From assembly GCF_003049645.1 (NCBI RefSeq), contig NZ_PYWK01000001.1, positions 496,001 through 560,000 of the forward strand: a DNA stretch of 64,000 bases, written 5' to 3'. The DNA comes from Metasolibacillus fluoroglycofenilyticus. Its GTDB lineage: Bacteria; Bacillota; Bacilli; Bacillales_A; Planococcaceae. Position 1 is the first letter of the stretch, and the number at the start of each line of letters is the position of its first letter. The translations under genes were made by a program, and so were the position numbers. Under the pieces are notes generated by a model. It was not told the DNA's origin, ran no database searches, and worked only from the letters and a program-made list of their open reading frames with translations. This document shows, in pieces, positions 8,618-17,398 of the stretch.

Positions 8618-8630
8618 CTTTTCAAATATA

Positions 8631-9698
8631 TTATTGCTGGTTAGGCACTGTAGATGATTCTGATTGTGTTTGCTCCGAGCCATTGCCTGCTAATGATGAA
8701 CCGTTTGAAGAGTTTATTGCATCATCTGTTAGGCCGAGATGGCTTTTTAAAATTACTTTTGTATCTTCTAAGGATTGCTCATCAAGCTGATAGTAATATA
8801 TACCAGTAGACATATCGTCATAGCCTTCTATTGACAGCGAGTCAATACGAGGCACACCTTGTGTTAAATAGCTGAAGAAACCTTTCATTTCTTTGAATGT
8901 CATGTTTGTTTTCATGTTTGCGCCAACCGCATCAATTACTTCATCATATTTCATGATTGATGATACGGAAGCCGCTTGCTGTGCAATAGCCTTTAAAATC
9001 TCCTGCTGACGTTTACCACGCTCTACGTCACTATCGAGTTTACGTGTACGTGCCAATGCTAATGCCTCGCGCCCGTTTAAATGCTGTATGCCAGGCTGTA
9101 AATTAACTGTATTGCGATCGAATTCATCCTTTTCAAGCATAGCATATGGTACTTCTGCCTCGATACCACCAAGAGCATCTACCACATCAATAAAGGCGTT
9201 AAAATTCATACGAACATAATAATCAACGGGAATATCGAATAATTCTTCGACCGTTTCAATCGTTGCAAGCGTACCACCGAATGCGTGAGCATGGGTAATT
9301 TTATCTTTATAGCCTATGTGAGGAATATAAACATAAGAATCACGTGGAATGCTTAAAAGCTTTACTGTTTTTGTCGTTCTATTTAATGTAGCAAGCAGCA
9401 ATGCATCTGATCTAGAGCCCTCACCTTGACCACGTTGTTCACTATCGTCAATCCCTACGAATAATACAGAAACATTATCTTGTATAGGCTCCACCTTCAC
9501 TTCAGTAGGACGTTTTGTTGAAACTTCGCGATTTTCGATTTCTTCATATGCTTGTTCAACCGCATGTTCTGCTTTTTTCGTTAAGTACATGCCGTAAGTT
9601 GTGACGCAAATTAATAAAGATGCGGCTAATATTAATGTTATTTTAAGAGCGAGAGAAAGCTTCGAAGGCTTCTTCTCTTTTTGCTTTGACCGTTTCAT
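8631..9698 (-). CDS. LytR-CpsA-Psr (LCP) family wall polymer ligase
   Basis: Transfers teichoic acid or similar polymers from lipid carrier to peptidoglycan outside the membrane (TagTUV/LytR family). A short basic N-terminus is followed by one membrane span at about 18-42, then the extracellular LCP domain from about 75 to 300. Recognisable motifs are LFVGIDDSE, SRSDALLLATLN, LLSIPRDSYVYIP, and ALALARTRKLDSDVERGKRQQEIL, which carries the arginines that hold the pyrophosphate. The C-terminus is Ser/Gly/Asn/Gln-rich. Of two close ATGs, that at 9698 is seven bases from AGGAG; the one at 9704 is too close. Its proximity to tagO supports the role. Confidence 0.88.
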   Translation of the reverse strand: MKRSKQKEKKPSKLSLALKITLILAASLLICVTTYGMYLTKKAEHAVEQAYEEIENREVSTKRPTEVKVEPIQDNVSVLFVGIDDSEQRGQGEGSRSDALLLATLNRTTKTVKLLSIPRDSYVYIPHIGYKDKITHAHAFGGTLATIETVEELFDIPVDYYVRMNFNAFIDVVDALGGIEAEVPYAMLEKDEFDRNTVNLQPGIQHLNGREALALARTRKLDSDVERGKRQQEILKAIAQQAASVSSIMKYDEVIDAVGANMKTNMTFKEMKGFFSYLTQGVPRIDSLSIEGYDDMSTGIYYYQLDEQSLEDTKVILKSHLGLTDDAINSSNGSSLAGNGSEQTQSESSTVPNQQ

Positions 9699-9764
9699 TT
9701 TCATTCTCCTCTAAATATGTTAGGAATATATCATTTAACCTTGTGCAAATTTACAATACTATTA

Positions 9765-9793
9765 ATTATACTATGCTGTACCGTATCAGTAAA
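9765..9793 (-). promoter_or_regulatory. SigA-type promoter of the LCP gene
   Basis: On the minus strand TTTACT and TATAAT are separated by 17 bases, about 65 bases before the start codon. Confidence 0.5.
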
Positions 9794-9838
9794 CGAAAAA
9801 AGCGAAAATAAGGAGAGTCTTCAAAATTTCCTAATGCT

Positions 9839-10471
9839 TTAAAGGATAAACTCGATAAATTGTTTGTCGACACAGGCGATTTGCGCTTGCCCATTCGTCA
9901 ATTCAGTCATCCATTCAGCAAAAGCTTCTTCTTCATCCTTTAAAACGTAAACAAATACTTCGACAGCATCTGCATACTGGATTTCTTTTAAAGTATAGTG
10001 CGAATTTCGTACCTCGTTTTCTACTTTACCTAGCCATGTATAGTCAATAGACACTTGCATCAAATGATGTAATTTGCGCTCTACGACTTTTGCGGCATCG
10101 AGTCCTTCAGTAGTTGCCTTCCCATAAGCACGAATTAATCCACCGCCGCCAAGCTTTATGCCACCGAAATAGCGTGTTACGACAACGACGGTATCCTTTA
10201 AGCCTTGCTTTTTTAACACTTCTAACATAGGGACGCCTGCTGTACCACTTGGTTCCCCATCATCGTTTGCTTTTTGAATATTGTCATGCTCTCCTATTAA
10301 ATAGCAGGAGCAATTATGTGTGGCAGAAGGATGCATTTTTTTTATTTTATCTATAAAATCAATGGCTTCCTGTTCTGTTTCGGCACGCTCGACATAAGCA
10401 ATAAAGCGTGATTTTGAAATGACAATCTCCCTTTCACCAAAACCTTTAACAGTTGAATAATCTTTTCGCAT
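9839..10471 (-). CDS. yvyE: YigZ/IMPACT family protein (YvyE)
   Basis: Cytosolic protein of the widespread UPF0029/IMPACT family; exact biochemical role unsettled. The 210 residues split into the N-terminal IMPACT domain (about 15-120, with KSRFIAYVERAETEQEA, HNCSCYLIG and the DDGEPSGTAGVPMLEVL signature) and a C-terminal ferredoxin-like DUF1949 domain (about 135-195). GGGAGG precedes the ATG. It is divergent from degS, as in Bacillus subtilis. There is nothing unusual in length or motifs. Confidence 0.88.
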   Translation of the reverse strand: MRKDYSTVKGFGEREIVISKSRFIAYVERAETEQEAIDFIDKIKKMHPSATHNCSCYLIGEHDNIQKANDDGEPSGTAGVPMLEVLKKQGLKDTVVVVTRYFGGIKLGGGGLIRAYGKATTEGLDAAKVVERKLHHLMQVSIDYTWLGKVENEVRNSHYTLKEIQYADAVEVFVYVLKDEEEAFAEWMTELTNGQAQIACVDKQFIEFIL

Positions 10472-10701
10472 TGTATTTCCTCCCTTAAAAATGTATAGAA
10501 AATAATGTATTTGTGAAGTAATAATTTAAAAGTATAATAATTAGTACGATACATATAAATAAGATTTATTTTTTCTGCCCTATATTATAAGATATTTTTA
10601 TAGTAGCTAATGCGGAAAGCTACTTTTAAAAATAAAGGCTAAAATTCCTATTGCGGCTGGAAAAATAGATCTTCTATCGGTCTAAATTAGGGTGTTATTG
10701 T
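10472..10701. other. Divergent intergenic between yvyE and degS
   Basis: AT-rich, with no coding frame. A possible minus-strand -10 (TATACT) for yvyE lies near 10530. Confidence 0.3.
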
Positions 10702-10729
10702 TTGACAATAATCATGAACTATATGTAAA
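10702..10729 (+). promoter_or_regulatory. Candidate SigA promoter of degSU
   Basis: A perfect -35 TTGACA at 10702 is followed 16 bases later by TGTAAA, a fair -10. It lies about 50 bases upstream of degS. Confidence 0.45.
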
Positions 10730-10780
10730 GTTTGATTCAATACAGCACATATAGATGTCCAATGAGAATGGGGAGATTTG

Positions 10781-11935
10781 GTGTTTTTAAATGAAAAATT
10801 TGATATCGCCTCACTCGATGTTATTTTTAATCGCATGCTTGAAACAATTATGAGCTCTAAAAATGATATATTTATTATAAGTGAACAAAGTCAACGAAAC
10901 TTCGAAGAAATGCAAAAAGAATTGGCAGCTATTCGAGAAGATATCGCAGTAGTTATCGACGAAACAGATTGCTTAGAAAGAACTACACAGCTCGCAAAGC
11001 AGCGCCTTGTTGTAGTAAGTAAAGCATTCAATACGTTCACAGAAGAGCAGGTGCGTGAAGCATACGAAACGGCTAATAATTTCCAAATACAATATATGCT
11101 CGTTCAAGAAAAGGAAAAACAGTTGCGCGAACGACGCGATGATTTGGAAAGACGAATGAAAATACTCTATGATACGATAAAACGGGCTGATCAAATTGTC
11201 AATCAAGTAAATGTTGTCGTCAATTATTTAACATCAGATTTAAGAGATGTAGGTCAAGCGCTTGAGCAAGCGAAAATTAAGCAGGACTTTGGCATAAAAA
11301 TTTTAGCTGCGCAGGAAGAAGAGCGAAAACGTCTGTCGCGTGAAATACATGATGGACCTGCACAAATGATGGCAAATGTTTTAATGCGCTCAGATTTAAT
11401 CGAGCGTATTTACCGAGAAAAAGGTATGGATGCGGCAATTGAGGAAATTGCACATTTGAAGTTAAATGTGCGTGAGGCCTTGTCAGAGGTGCGCCGTATT
11501 ATCTACGATTTACGCCCAATGGCATTGGATGATTTAGGTATTTTACCGACATTGAAGAAGTATTTATCAACGGTTATGGAGTATAATGAGGGTGTTAATA
11601 TTCAATTCCAAACGTTTAATCAGGAAAAAAGATTGGATACAAATTATGAAGTGGCGATTTTCCGATTAATTCAAGAATGTACGACAAATGCTATTAAGCA
11701 TGGAAAAAGCACAGAAATATCCGTAAAGCTAGAGTGGTTGAAGCGCGACGTTAATATTAGCGTGAAAGATAATGGTGTCGGTTTCGATAAGGAACTGATA
11801 AAGGACCAGTCATTTGGCATTATCGGTATGAAGGAACGAATTGACATTTTAAATGGTAAAATGAATATTCGAAGCGAAATTGGAAAAGGCACACTTGTAA
11901 CATTTAAAATACCTTTTCAAAATGACGAAATATAG
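10781..11935 (+). CDS. degS: Two-component sensor kinase DegS
   Basis: Cytoplasmic histidine kinase that phosphorylates DegU to set exoenzyme, motility and competence states. The first 170 residues form the DegS sensory coiled coil with no membrane span. The HisKA_3 domain follows, with the phospho-acceptor His in RLSREIHDGPAQ, then a HATPase domain (ECTTNAIKHGKS N-box, VKDNGVGFD, SFGIIGMKERI). GTG at 10781 lies seven bases after GGGGAG and is preferred to TTG at 10778, which is too close. degU follows after 30 bases. Confidence 0.95.
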   Translation: MFLNEKFDIASLDVIFNRMLETIMSSKNDIFIISEQSQRNFEEMQKELAAIREDIAVVIDETDCLERTTQLAKQRLVVVSKAFNTFTEEQVREAYETANNFQIQYMLVQEKEKQLRERRDDLERRMKILYDTIKRADQIVNQVNVVVNYLTSDLRDVGQALEQAKIKQDFGIKILAAQEEERKRLSREIHDGPAQMMANVLMRSDLIERIYREKGMDAAIEEIAHLKLNVREALSEVRRIIYDLRPMALDDLGILPTLKKYLSTVMEYNEGVNIQFQTFNQEKRLDTNYEVAIFRLIQECTTNAIKHGKSTEISVKLEWLKRDVNISVKDNGVGFDKELIKDQSFGIIGMKERIDILNGKMNIRSEIGKGTLVTFKIPFQNDEI

Positions 11936-11965
11936 ATTATAAGTGAAAATTAGGGGGAAATATTT

Positions 11966-12640
11966 ATGACGAAAATTGTAATTATAGATGACCATCAACT
12001 TTTCCGTGAAGGTGTCAAACGCATTTTAGATTTTGAGGATACTTTCGATGTAGTAGCAGAAGGTGATGATGGTGTGGATGCGGTAAGCTTATATCGCACG
12101 AATACGCCAGATGTTGTCTTAATGGATATTAATATGCCAGGTAAAAATGGCGTAGAGGCTACGCGCGAATTAATCGATGAGTTCCCAGATGCAAAAGTAA
12201 TTATGTTATCGATTCATGATGACGAATCCTATGTTACGCATGCATTAAAATCAGGTGCACTTGGCTATATGCTAAAGGAAATGGATGCAGATGAAATTGT
12301 AGAGGCGATTAAAGTTGTAGCAAACGGAGGCTCTTACTTACATCCAAAAGTAACGAAAAATTTAGTTGCCGAATTCCGTCGTCTGTCTGAGCACGAAAAT
12401 AATGGCAACTTCCATCAAACAGAAATTCGCCGACCATTCCATTTGTTAACGAAGCGTGAATGTGAAGTATTACAGCTTCTTACGGATGGACAAAGCAACC
12501 GTACAATCGGCGAGACACTTTATATTTCTGAAAAAACGGTAAAAAACCATGTATCAAGCATTTTACAAAAAATGAATGTAAACGACCGTACTCAAGCTGT
12601 AGTAACAGCAATTAAAAGCGGCTGGGTAGAGGTACGCTAA
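11966..12640 (+). CDS. degU: Response regulator DegU
   Basis: DNA-binding regulator of degradative enzymes, motility, biofilm and competence genes. The receiver domain (1-120) has the acidic pair Asp8-Asp9, phospho-site Asp54 (VLMDINMPG) and the conserved Lys in GYMLKEMD. A LuxR-type helix-turn-helix occupies about 155-220 ([28 protein letters not shown]). AGGGGGAAA precedes ATG. It forms an operon with degS and ends at a strong terminator. Confidence 0.95.
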   Translation: MTKIVIIDDHQLFREGVKRILDFEDTFDVVAEGDDGVDAVSLYRTNTPDVVLMDINMPGKNGVEATRELIDEFPDAKVIMLSIHDDESYVTHALKSGALGYMLKEMDADEIVEAIKVVANGGSYLHPKVTKNLVAEFRRLSEHENNGNFHQTEIRRPFHLLTKRECEVLQLLTDGQSNRTIGETLYISEKTVKNHVSSILQKMNVNDRTQAVVTAIKSGWVEVR

Positions 12641-12646
12641 AAACAA

Positions 12647-12693
12647 AGGGCTAGGGAGAAAGTTTAAACTTTCTCCCTAGCCCTAATTTTATT
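12647..12693 (+). terminator. Terminator of degSU
   Basis: A perfect 19-bp palindromic stem (AGGGCTAGGGAGAAAGTTT with its complement) followed by AATTTTATT. Confidence 0.85.
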
Positions 12694-12749
12694 CTACCTG
12701 AAAACAAGGGGAAACTGATAAAATCCGGCTAGCCGTCTAAAAACAAGGC

Positions 12750-12992
12750 AAGCCGCAAATATATTCGAGAAGTCGCAAATAAAATGGGCAAGTCGCAAAT
12801 ATAATCGGGAAGTTGCAAATAAACCGAGGCAAGTCGCAAATATAATCGGGAAGTTGCAAATATAATCGAGAAGTCGCAAATAAACGGAGGCAAGCCGCAA
12901 ATATATTCGAGAAGCCGCAAATAAAATGGGTAAGTTGCAAATATAATCGAGAAGCCGCAAATAAATCGTGGCAAGTCGCAAATAAAATGAAC
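12750..12992. repeat. Twelve-unit tandem array, 20-21 bp period
   Basis: Twelve units, each starting AAG, at 12750, 12770, 12790, 12810, 12831, 12851, 12871, 12892, 12912, 12932, 12952 and 12973. Consensus AAGYYGCAAATAWAATCGRG; nine units are 20 bp and three are 21 bp (each of those ends GGC). The GCAAATA core is invariant while the second half varies. It lies directly after the degU terminator. Minus-strand frames are open through it only because of the repeat. Confidence 0.95.
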
Positions 12993-13174
12993 CTCCCAGC
13001 TACTTAAGGAGTGAGGAGCCACCAAAGTGCAAGGTACAGCTTCATAAATGCTAAAAAATTTCGAAATCGAGATGAAACCTCCTACTAGCTAATGCGTCTA
13101 TATGAAACGGAATATTAAATAAGCAGATGTGCATGATATATGCTACAATATGTGCGCAGGAGGTTTTGAGGAAG

Positions 13175-13696
13175 ATGAAAAAATGGTTGATAATGCTAAT
13201 AGCAGCTTTTGGGTTAGCAGCATGTGGAGATACAGAGGAACAGCTAAGCGCGGAGCAAACAGCTGATATTATTGAAAAGGGTACGGTTGGCTTTGAGGTA
13301 ATGGGGGACAAAGTCGAAGCTGCACCGGATGTACCAGATGCGGAAAGAGAGAAAATAATCGGGGTCTTCAATGAGTATATTGCGGCGTTTAATGATGAGG
13401 ATCTTGATCGCTACAGTGCGACACTTTCCAAAAATGCAACAGGCTTTGATTATGAAAAGGATTTAGTAGAGGCGACAAAAGTTTTTAATTCCTATACAAT
13501 TAATCGTCAAGCGGACAATATTACGATTATCAAATATGAAGAAAATGAAGCACAAGTATATGCAAATTTAGAAATTGAAATGACTGAGGATGAAACTGGA
13601 ACAGCGCTTTCGAGTAAAGGCCGTCAAGTAACAGTTTTAGCAAATGAAGACGGAGCATGGAAAGTAACGAGCGTTTTTTATATCGGTAATGAATAA
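13175..13696 (+). CDS. Putative lipoprotein with NTF2-like domain
   Basis: A secreted, probably lipid-anchored protein of 173 residues. The N-terminus MKKWLIMLIAAFGLAACGD is a lipoprotein signal with lipobox LAAC, so the mature protein starts at Cys17. A short Glu/Asp-rich linker leads to an NTF2/SnoaL-like fold at about 60-172 (KIIGVFNEYIAAFNDEDLDRY and a C-terminal WKVTSVFYIG strand), a pattern found in ligand-binding or scaffold proteins. AGGAGG lies eleven bases before ATG. It is monocistronic between the repeat array and the degV leader. No specific function can be assigned. Confidence 0.65.
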   Translation: MKKWLIMLIAAFGLAACGDTEEQLSAEQTADIIEKGTVGFEVMGDKVEAAPDVPDAEREKIIGVFNEYIAAFNDEDLDRYSATLSKNATGFDYEKDLVEATKVFNSYTINRQADNITIIKYEENEAQVYANLEIEMTEDETGTALSSKGRQVTVLANEDGAWKVTSVFYIGNE

Positions 13697-13760
13697 GCCA
13701 ATATAATGTTTCATATAAATTCATGTTCCACTTTGAAGCTACATAAGGTAGAATTATCTT

Positions 13761-13942
13761 GATTCAGCAAAAAAGCTCCCACCTTACATAGGGCGAGATG
13801 AATGCTTAAATGGCTTTTCATTCAACGGATGGCTGAATCAAAATAAAGCCTCCGGCGGATGTCACAGGACGTGACGGTTTTAGGTTAACTCCACCAATTA
13901 GCTCGAAAAAATCTGGACTCGAGTTAGCTGAGGCGTAATTGA
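13761..13942 (+). promoter_or_regulatory. Structured leader element, copy 2 (degV leader)
   Basis: The 182-bp relative of the element at 7141. GATTCAGC (13761-13768) pairs perfectly with GCTGAATC (13832-13839). Inside is hairpin TGAATG/CATTCA (13799-13804/13819-13824), whose flank ATGAATGCT is shared with copy 1. Then come the shared core from 13843, hairpin GTCAC/GTGAC (13861-13875), GCTCGAAAAAATCTGGAC (13901-13918) and GAGGCGTAATTGA (13930-13942). A possible -10 TAGAAT at 13749-13754 would start the RNA at the first stem. It ends 25 bases before the degV start. Confidence 0.6.
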
Positions 13943-13967
13943 GGATGGCAGAGGAGTGGAATAATTG

Positions 13968-14810
13968 ATGAAAATTGCAATTGTAACAGACAGTACAGCC
14001 TATTTAACAGCAGAGGAACGTAGCCGTTATAATATTCATATGATTCCTCTAAGTGTCAATTTAGAAGATGGTAGCTATGAAGAAGAGGTCGAAATCACGA
14101 CTTCTGAATTTTATGATAAAGTGCGAAACTCAAAGGTTTTCCCAAAAACAACACAGCCACCAGTTGGCAAATTTGTCGAGTTATTCGAACAGCTTGCAAA
14201 AGATTATGATGAAGTCATTTCCATTCATTTATCTAGTGGAATAAGCGGTACATACCAAGGGGCAGTACAAGCTGCTGATATGGTTGAAGGCATTAAAGTA
14301 ACAGCTTTTGACAGCGAAATAGCTTGTGCAATACAAGGGATGTATGTGTTGGAAGCAGCTAAAATGGTCGAACAGGGCGCCACTGTAGAGGACATTATAG
14401 CTCATTTAGAAAATTTAAGACCAACGTTGAATGCTTACTTTATCGTTGATGACTTAGCGCATCTACAGCGCGGCGGTCGTTTATCTGCGGCAGCTGCATT
14501 GATTGGTGGCTTGCTACAGGTAAAGCCTGTCCTACATTTTGTGGACAAAGTAATCGTGCCATATGAAAAAATTCGCACGCGCAAAAAAGCACTGCGTCGT
14601 GTGGAAGAGTTGCTGGCCGAGGCGGTTGAAAAGCATGGTGACCTGCAAGTAGCAGTAATCCATGGCAATTGTGAGGAAGAGGCAGCAGAGCTAATGGCGC
14701 AATTGCAGGCAAAACACCCAAATACAAGCTTCAAGTTAAGCTACTTTGGTCCAGTCATTGCCACGCATTTAGGCGAAGGCGCACTCGCAGTAGGCTGGTT
14801 AAAAAAATAA
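13968..14810 (+). CDS. DegV family fatty acid-binding protein
   Basis: DegV/FakB-type proteins bind one fatty acid and hand it to the FakA kinase for phospholipid synthesis. The 280-residue chain has the N-terminal MKIAIVTDSTAYLT, the TTQPPVGKFVELFE loop, SIHLSSGISGTYQ and the DDLAHLQRGGRLS motif, all typical of the family. ATG at 13968 is eight bases after GAGGAGTGG; a TTG one codon earlier is less likely. It corresponds to yviA next to degSU in Bacillus. The structured leader is shared with tagO, so both may answer to one signal. Confidence 0.88.
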   Translation: MKIAIVTDSTAYLTAEERSRYNIHMIPLSVNLEDGSYEEEVEITTSEFYDKVRNSKVFPKTTQPPVGKFVELFEQLAKDYDEVISIHLSSGISGTYQGAVQAADMVEGIKVTAFDSEIACAIQGMYVLEAAKMVEQGATVEDIIAHLENLRPTLNAYFIVDDLAHLQRGGRLSAAAALIGGLLQVKPVLHFVDKVIVPYEKIRTRKKALRRVEELLAEAVEKHGDLQVAVIHGNCEEEAAELMAQLQAKHPNTSFKLSYFGPVIATHLGEGALAVGWLKK

Positions 14811-14819
14811 CATTTCAAA

Positions 14820-14852
14820 AGTCTCTACATTAGAATGTAGAGGCTTTTTGTT
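14820..14852 (+). terminator. Terminator of degV
   Basis: Stem GTCTCTACATT with AATGTAGAGGC, then TTTTTGTTTT, ending at the putative comFA start. Confidence 0.8.
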
Positions 14853-16274
14853 TTGAGTAGTAAAAAGGAGTTGATATATATTTTAAGAAAAACAAAAAAA
14901 GCGCATTATATAGGGCTGCTTATTGACCCTGCGCTAGTAAACTTAATGGAAGGTCGTATTATGCGTAGAGAAGACCTACCTTTTGGACAGGAAGTAATCG
15001 AGTCATATATAAAGCGTGGATTTTTTAAAACACATGAAGCAATTTCGGTAACGAATAGTTTTTGGAGGAGGCGTTATCGGTGTGAGCGTTGTTTCAATGA
15101 AGAGCAGAGAAAATTCATTCATTTTTATTGTGTGAAATGTGAGCAAACTTGCACTTATTGTCGACATTGCATTGTAATGGGGAGAATTTCGAGCTGTACA
15201 CAGCTATTGACATGGGGGAGGTCATTTTTCCGTGCTTTAAAAAAACATCAATTTAATTGGGTTGGCACACTGACAAAATTGCAGCAACAAGCATCGCTTG
15301 AGTTAGCGAGCAGCATTATGAACAAGCGCTCGCATCTATTACATGCGGTATGTGGAGCCGGGAAAAGTGAAATTCTTTTTCAGCCTATTTATAGAGCACT
15401 ACAAAAGGGACAGCGCATTTGCATCGCGACACCCCGTACAGATGTCGTATTAGAATTAGCCCCGCGACTTCAGCAAGTATTTCCTACAACAGTAATTCAT
15501 GCATTATACGGGGGAGCGCAAAATCAGCAAGGCTATGCACAGCTTGTTATTGCGACCACCCATCAGCTTTATCGCTTTGTTGACGCCTTTGATGTGATGA
15601 TTGTCGATGAAGCTGACGCCTTTCCTTATCGCTTTGATGAAGTACTGCAAAAAGCTGTGTATAAAGCGAAAAAGAAGGATGCCCCGGTTGCTTTTGTAAC
15701 CGCCACTCCAGACGCTAAATTACTCCAAATTTGTGAGGGTTATTCGTTTATATCGAAGCGCTACCATGATTATCCACTACCTATTCCACGATTTCAGCCA
15801 TTATGGGGCTATAAACAGCACCTAAAAAAAGGTAAGCTACCAAAGCCACTTCAGCATTGGACGGAACAACAAATTATTGCAAAGAAACCATTTCTCATTT
15901 TTTTCCCAACGATTGAAATGTTAGAGCAAGCTCACTCGCTCTTTCAACAGCTAGATACGAATATTTTAGCTGTGCATGCTGAAGATCCGACACGTAAAGA
16001 AAAAGTCCAGCAATTACGCAACGAAGAAATCCTAGGTTTATTAACGACGACAATTTTAGAAAGAGGCATTACGATTGCTAACGTACAGGTCGCTGTTGTT
16101 GGTGCAGAAAGTCCCATTTTTACTGCAGACGCACTTATTCAAATTGCAGGGCGTGTTGGGCGTAGTGAGCTGTATCCGACAGGGGATGTCGTATTTTTTT
16201 ATCATGGTATCTCGCTAGAAATGGATTTAGCGAAGCGAGAAATTCTGCGTTTAAATGAGGTGTCGAATGAATAA
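14853..16274 (+). CDS. comFA: Competence DNA helicase/translocase ComFA
   Basis: ATPase that helps drive single-stranded DNA into the cell during transformation. About 473 residues. A four-cysteine zinc region (CERC, CVKC, CTYCRHC) lies at about 75-110. Then come Walker A AVCGAGKSE, the DEAD box VDEAD, the VTATP motif III and the C-terminal helicase motifs (TTTILERGITI, QIAGRVGR). The start is uncertain: TTG at 14853 has no ribosome site, whereas AAAAAGGAG at 14862-14870 would suit a start near 14880, where only ATT is available. comFC overlaps its end. Confidence 0.9.
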   Translation: MSSKKELIYILRKTKKAHYIGLLIDPALVNLMEGRIMRREDLPFGQEVIESYIKRGFFKTHEAISVTNSFWRRRYRCERCFNEEQRKFIHFYCVKCEQTCTYCRHCIVMGRISSCTQLLTWGRSFFRALKKHQFNWVGTLTKLQQQASLELASSIMNKRSHLLHAVCGAGKSEILFQPIYRALQKGQRICIATPRTDVVLELAPRLQQVFPTTVIHALYGGAQNQQGYAQLVIATTHQLYRFVDAFDVMIVDEADAFPYRFDEVLQKAVYKAKKKDAPVAFVTATPDAKLLQICEGYSFISKRYHDYPLPIPRFQPLWGYKQHLKKGKLPKPLQHWTEQQIIAKKPFLIFFPTIEMLEQAHSLFQQLDTNILAVHAEDPTRKEKVQQLRNEEILGLLTTTILERGITIANVQVAVVGAESPIFTADALIQIAGRVGRSELYPTGDVVFFYHGISLEMDLAKREILRLNEVSNE

Positions 16275-16869
16275 AGAAATAATAAACTGTTTGCTTTGTG
16301 AGCGAGAGCTACAACAAATAATAACTTGGCAAACGTTATTTGAACGAAGATTAGCTCCTGTTATTTGTGAACGCTGCAAGCTGAAATTTGAGTTTGTAAA
16401 TTATCAAAAGGAGGGGCTCTATGCTATTTTTCATTATAATGAAGCAATGAAAAACTTTTTAAGGCAATATAAGTTTTTACAAGATATTATACTAGCAAAA
16501 GTTTTTCGACAGGAATTACATGAATTATTAAGCAAGCGTAGCGAAATAATTGTACCGATACCAATGCATCCACTAAAAAAGAAGGAGCGTACATTTGCTC
16601 ACATTGATGAACTACTACATGCGGCTGAAATCCCTTATGAGCATTTACTTGAAAAAACAACGGTAGAAACGCAAGTTGGTAAAAGCAAACTGGAGCGGCA
16701 ACAAGTAGCTCCGCTTTTTCGTATCGCTCATCAAAAACAATTAACTGCTAAGCATTATATTATTGTAGATGATATTGTAACGACTGGTACGACGATTGCA
16801 CATGCCAAAAGGGCGTTGCTTGACGCAGGGGCAGAAAGCGTAACCGCGATAGTTTTAATAAAAGGATAA
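16267..16869 (+). CDS. comFC: ComFC-like phosphoribosyltransferase-fold competence protein
   Basis: A cytosolic protein needed for efficient transformation in related bacteria, partner of ComFA. The N-terminus carries two CxxC pairs (CLLCER, CERC) that probably bind zinc. The C-terminal half has the PRPP-binding signature IIVDDIVTTGTTIAHA of type I phosphoribosyltransferases. ATG at 16267 overlaps the comFA stop by eight bases, giving translational coupling; the ATG at 16255 is less likely. No comFB lies between them, unlike Bacillus subtilis. Confidence 0.88.
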   Translation: MNKEIINCLLCERELQQIITWQTLFERRLAPVICERCKLKFEFVNYQKEGLYAIFHYNEAMKNFLRQYKFLQDIILAKVFRQELHELLSKRSEIIVPIPMHPLKKKERTFAHIDELLHAAEIPYEHLLEKTTVETQVGKSKLERQQVAPLFRIAHQKQLTAKHYIIVDDIVTTGTTIAHAKRALLDAGAESVTAIVLIKG

Positions 16870-16902
16870 AATTCAAACAATCCGTGACGCATGAAAAGCT
16901 CA

Positions 16903-16931
16903 TGGATTGAAGATTCACTTTATTGTATAAT
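16903..16931 (+). promoter_or_regulatory. SigA-type promoter before yvyF
   Basis: TGGATT and TATAAT are separated by 17 bases, 38 bases before the yvyF ATG. Confidence 0.4.
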
Positions 16932-16968
16932 GGAGGAAATTAAACGTAGCATTTAGGAGGAAAACATT

Positions 16969-17382
16969 ATGGCGGAGATTAGAAATTGTCCAGAATGCAA
17001 TGAGTTTTTTAATTACACAGGTTTAAGAGATGTATGCTACAAATGTGCACAAAAGGAAGAAGACATGTATCAAATTGTCTATCGCTTTTTACGTAAACGT
17101 GAAAATCGTGCGGCTAATGTCGACCGCATTGAAGAGGCGACAGGTGTAAAAAAAGATTTGCTCTATAAATGGGTACGTAAAGGCCGCTTGCATCCAGCAT
17201 TATTTCCAAACTTAGGCTATCCTTGTGATAACTGTGGGCGTTTAACGACATCGGGCAAGCTCTGTGACAATTGTCAAAATGAATTGAAATCCGAGTTACG
17301 CACATTTGATGCAGCAAAAGAATTCCGTGAAAATGTAGTGCAACGTGAGAAAGGCACATATTTAGCAGATAGAAAGAAATAA
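16969..17382 (+). CDS. yvyF: Flagellar operon protein YvyF (TIGR03826 type)
   Basis: A 137-residue protein found at the start of the late flagellar block in Bacillus and relatives; function not established. It has an N-terminal zinc-ribbon-like region (CPEC, CYKC), a central helix-turn-helix-like part (ANVDRIEEATGVKKDLLYKWVRKG) and a second CxxC pair (CDNCGRL, CDNCQ). These suggest nucleic-acid binding. AGGAGG precedes ATG. The position between comFC and flgM matches Bacillus subtilis. Confidence 0.85.
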   Translation: MAEIRNCPECNEFFNYTGLRDVCYKCAQKEEDMYQIVYRFLRKRENRAANVDRIEEATGVKKDLLYKWVRKGRLHPALFPNLGYPCDNCGRLTTSGKLCDNCQNELKSELRTFDAAKEFRENVVQREKGTYLADRKK

Positions 17383-17398
17383 ATAAAGAAACCGTGGA

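Noticed and set aside
12750..12992. CRISPR array
   Set aside because: The unit is only 20-21 bp in total, there are no 30-bp-scale spacers, and no cas genes are nearby.
12694..13025. Three overlapping minus-strand open frames of 67-98 codons
   Set aside because: They are translations of the 20-21 bp array in different frames (repeating YLRLL/ICDF/IFAT units) without ribosome sites.
16230..16300. A comFB gene between comFA and comFC
   Set aside because: comFA and comFC overlap by eight bases, so there is no room.
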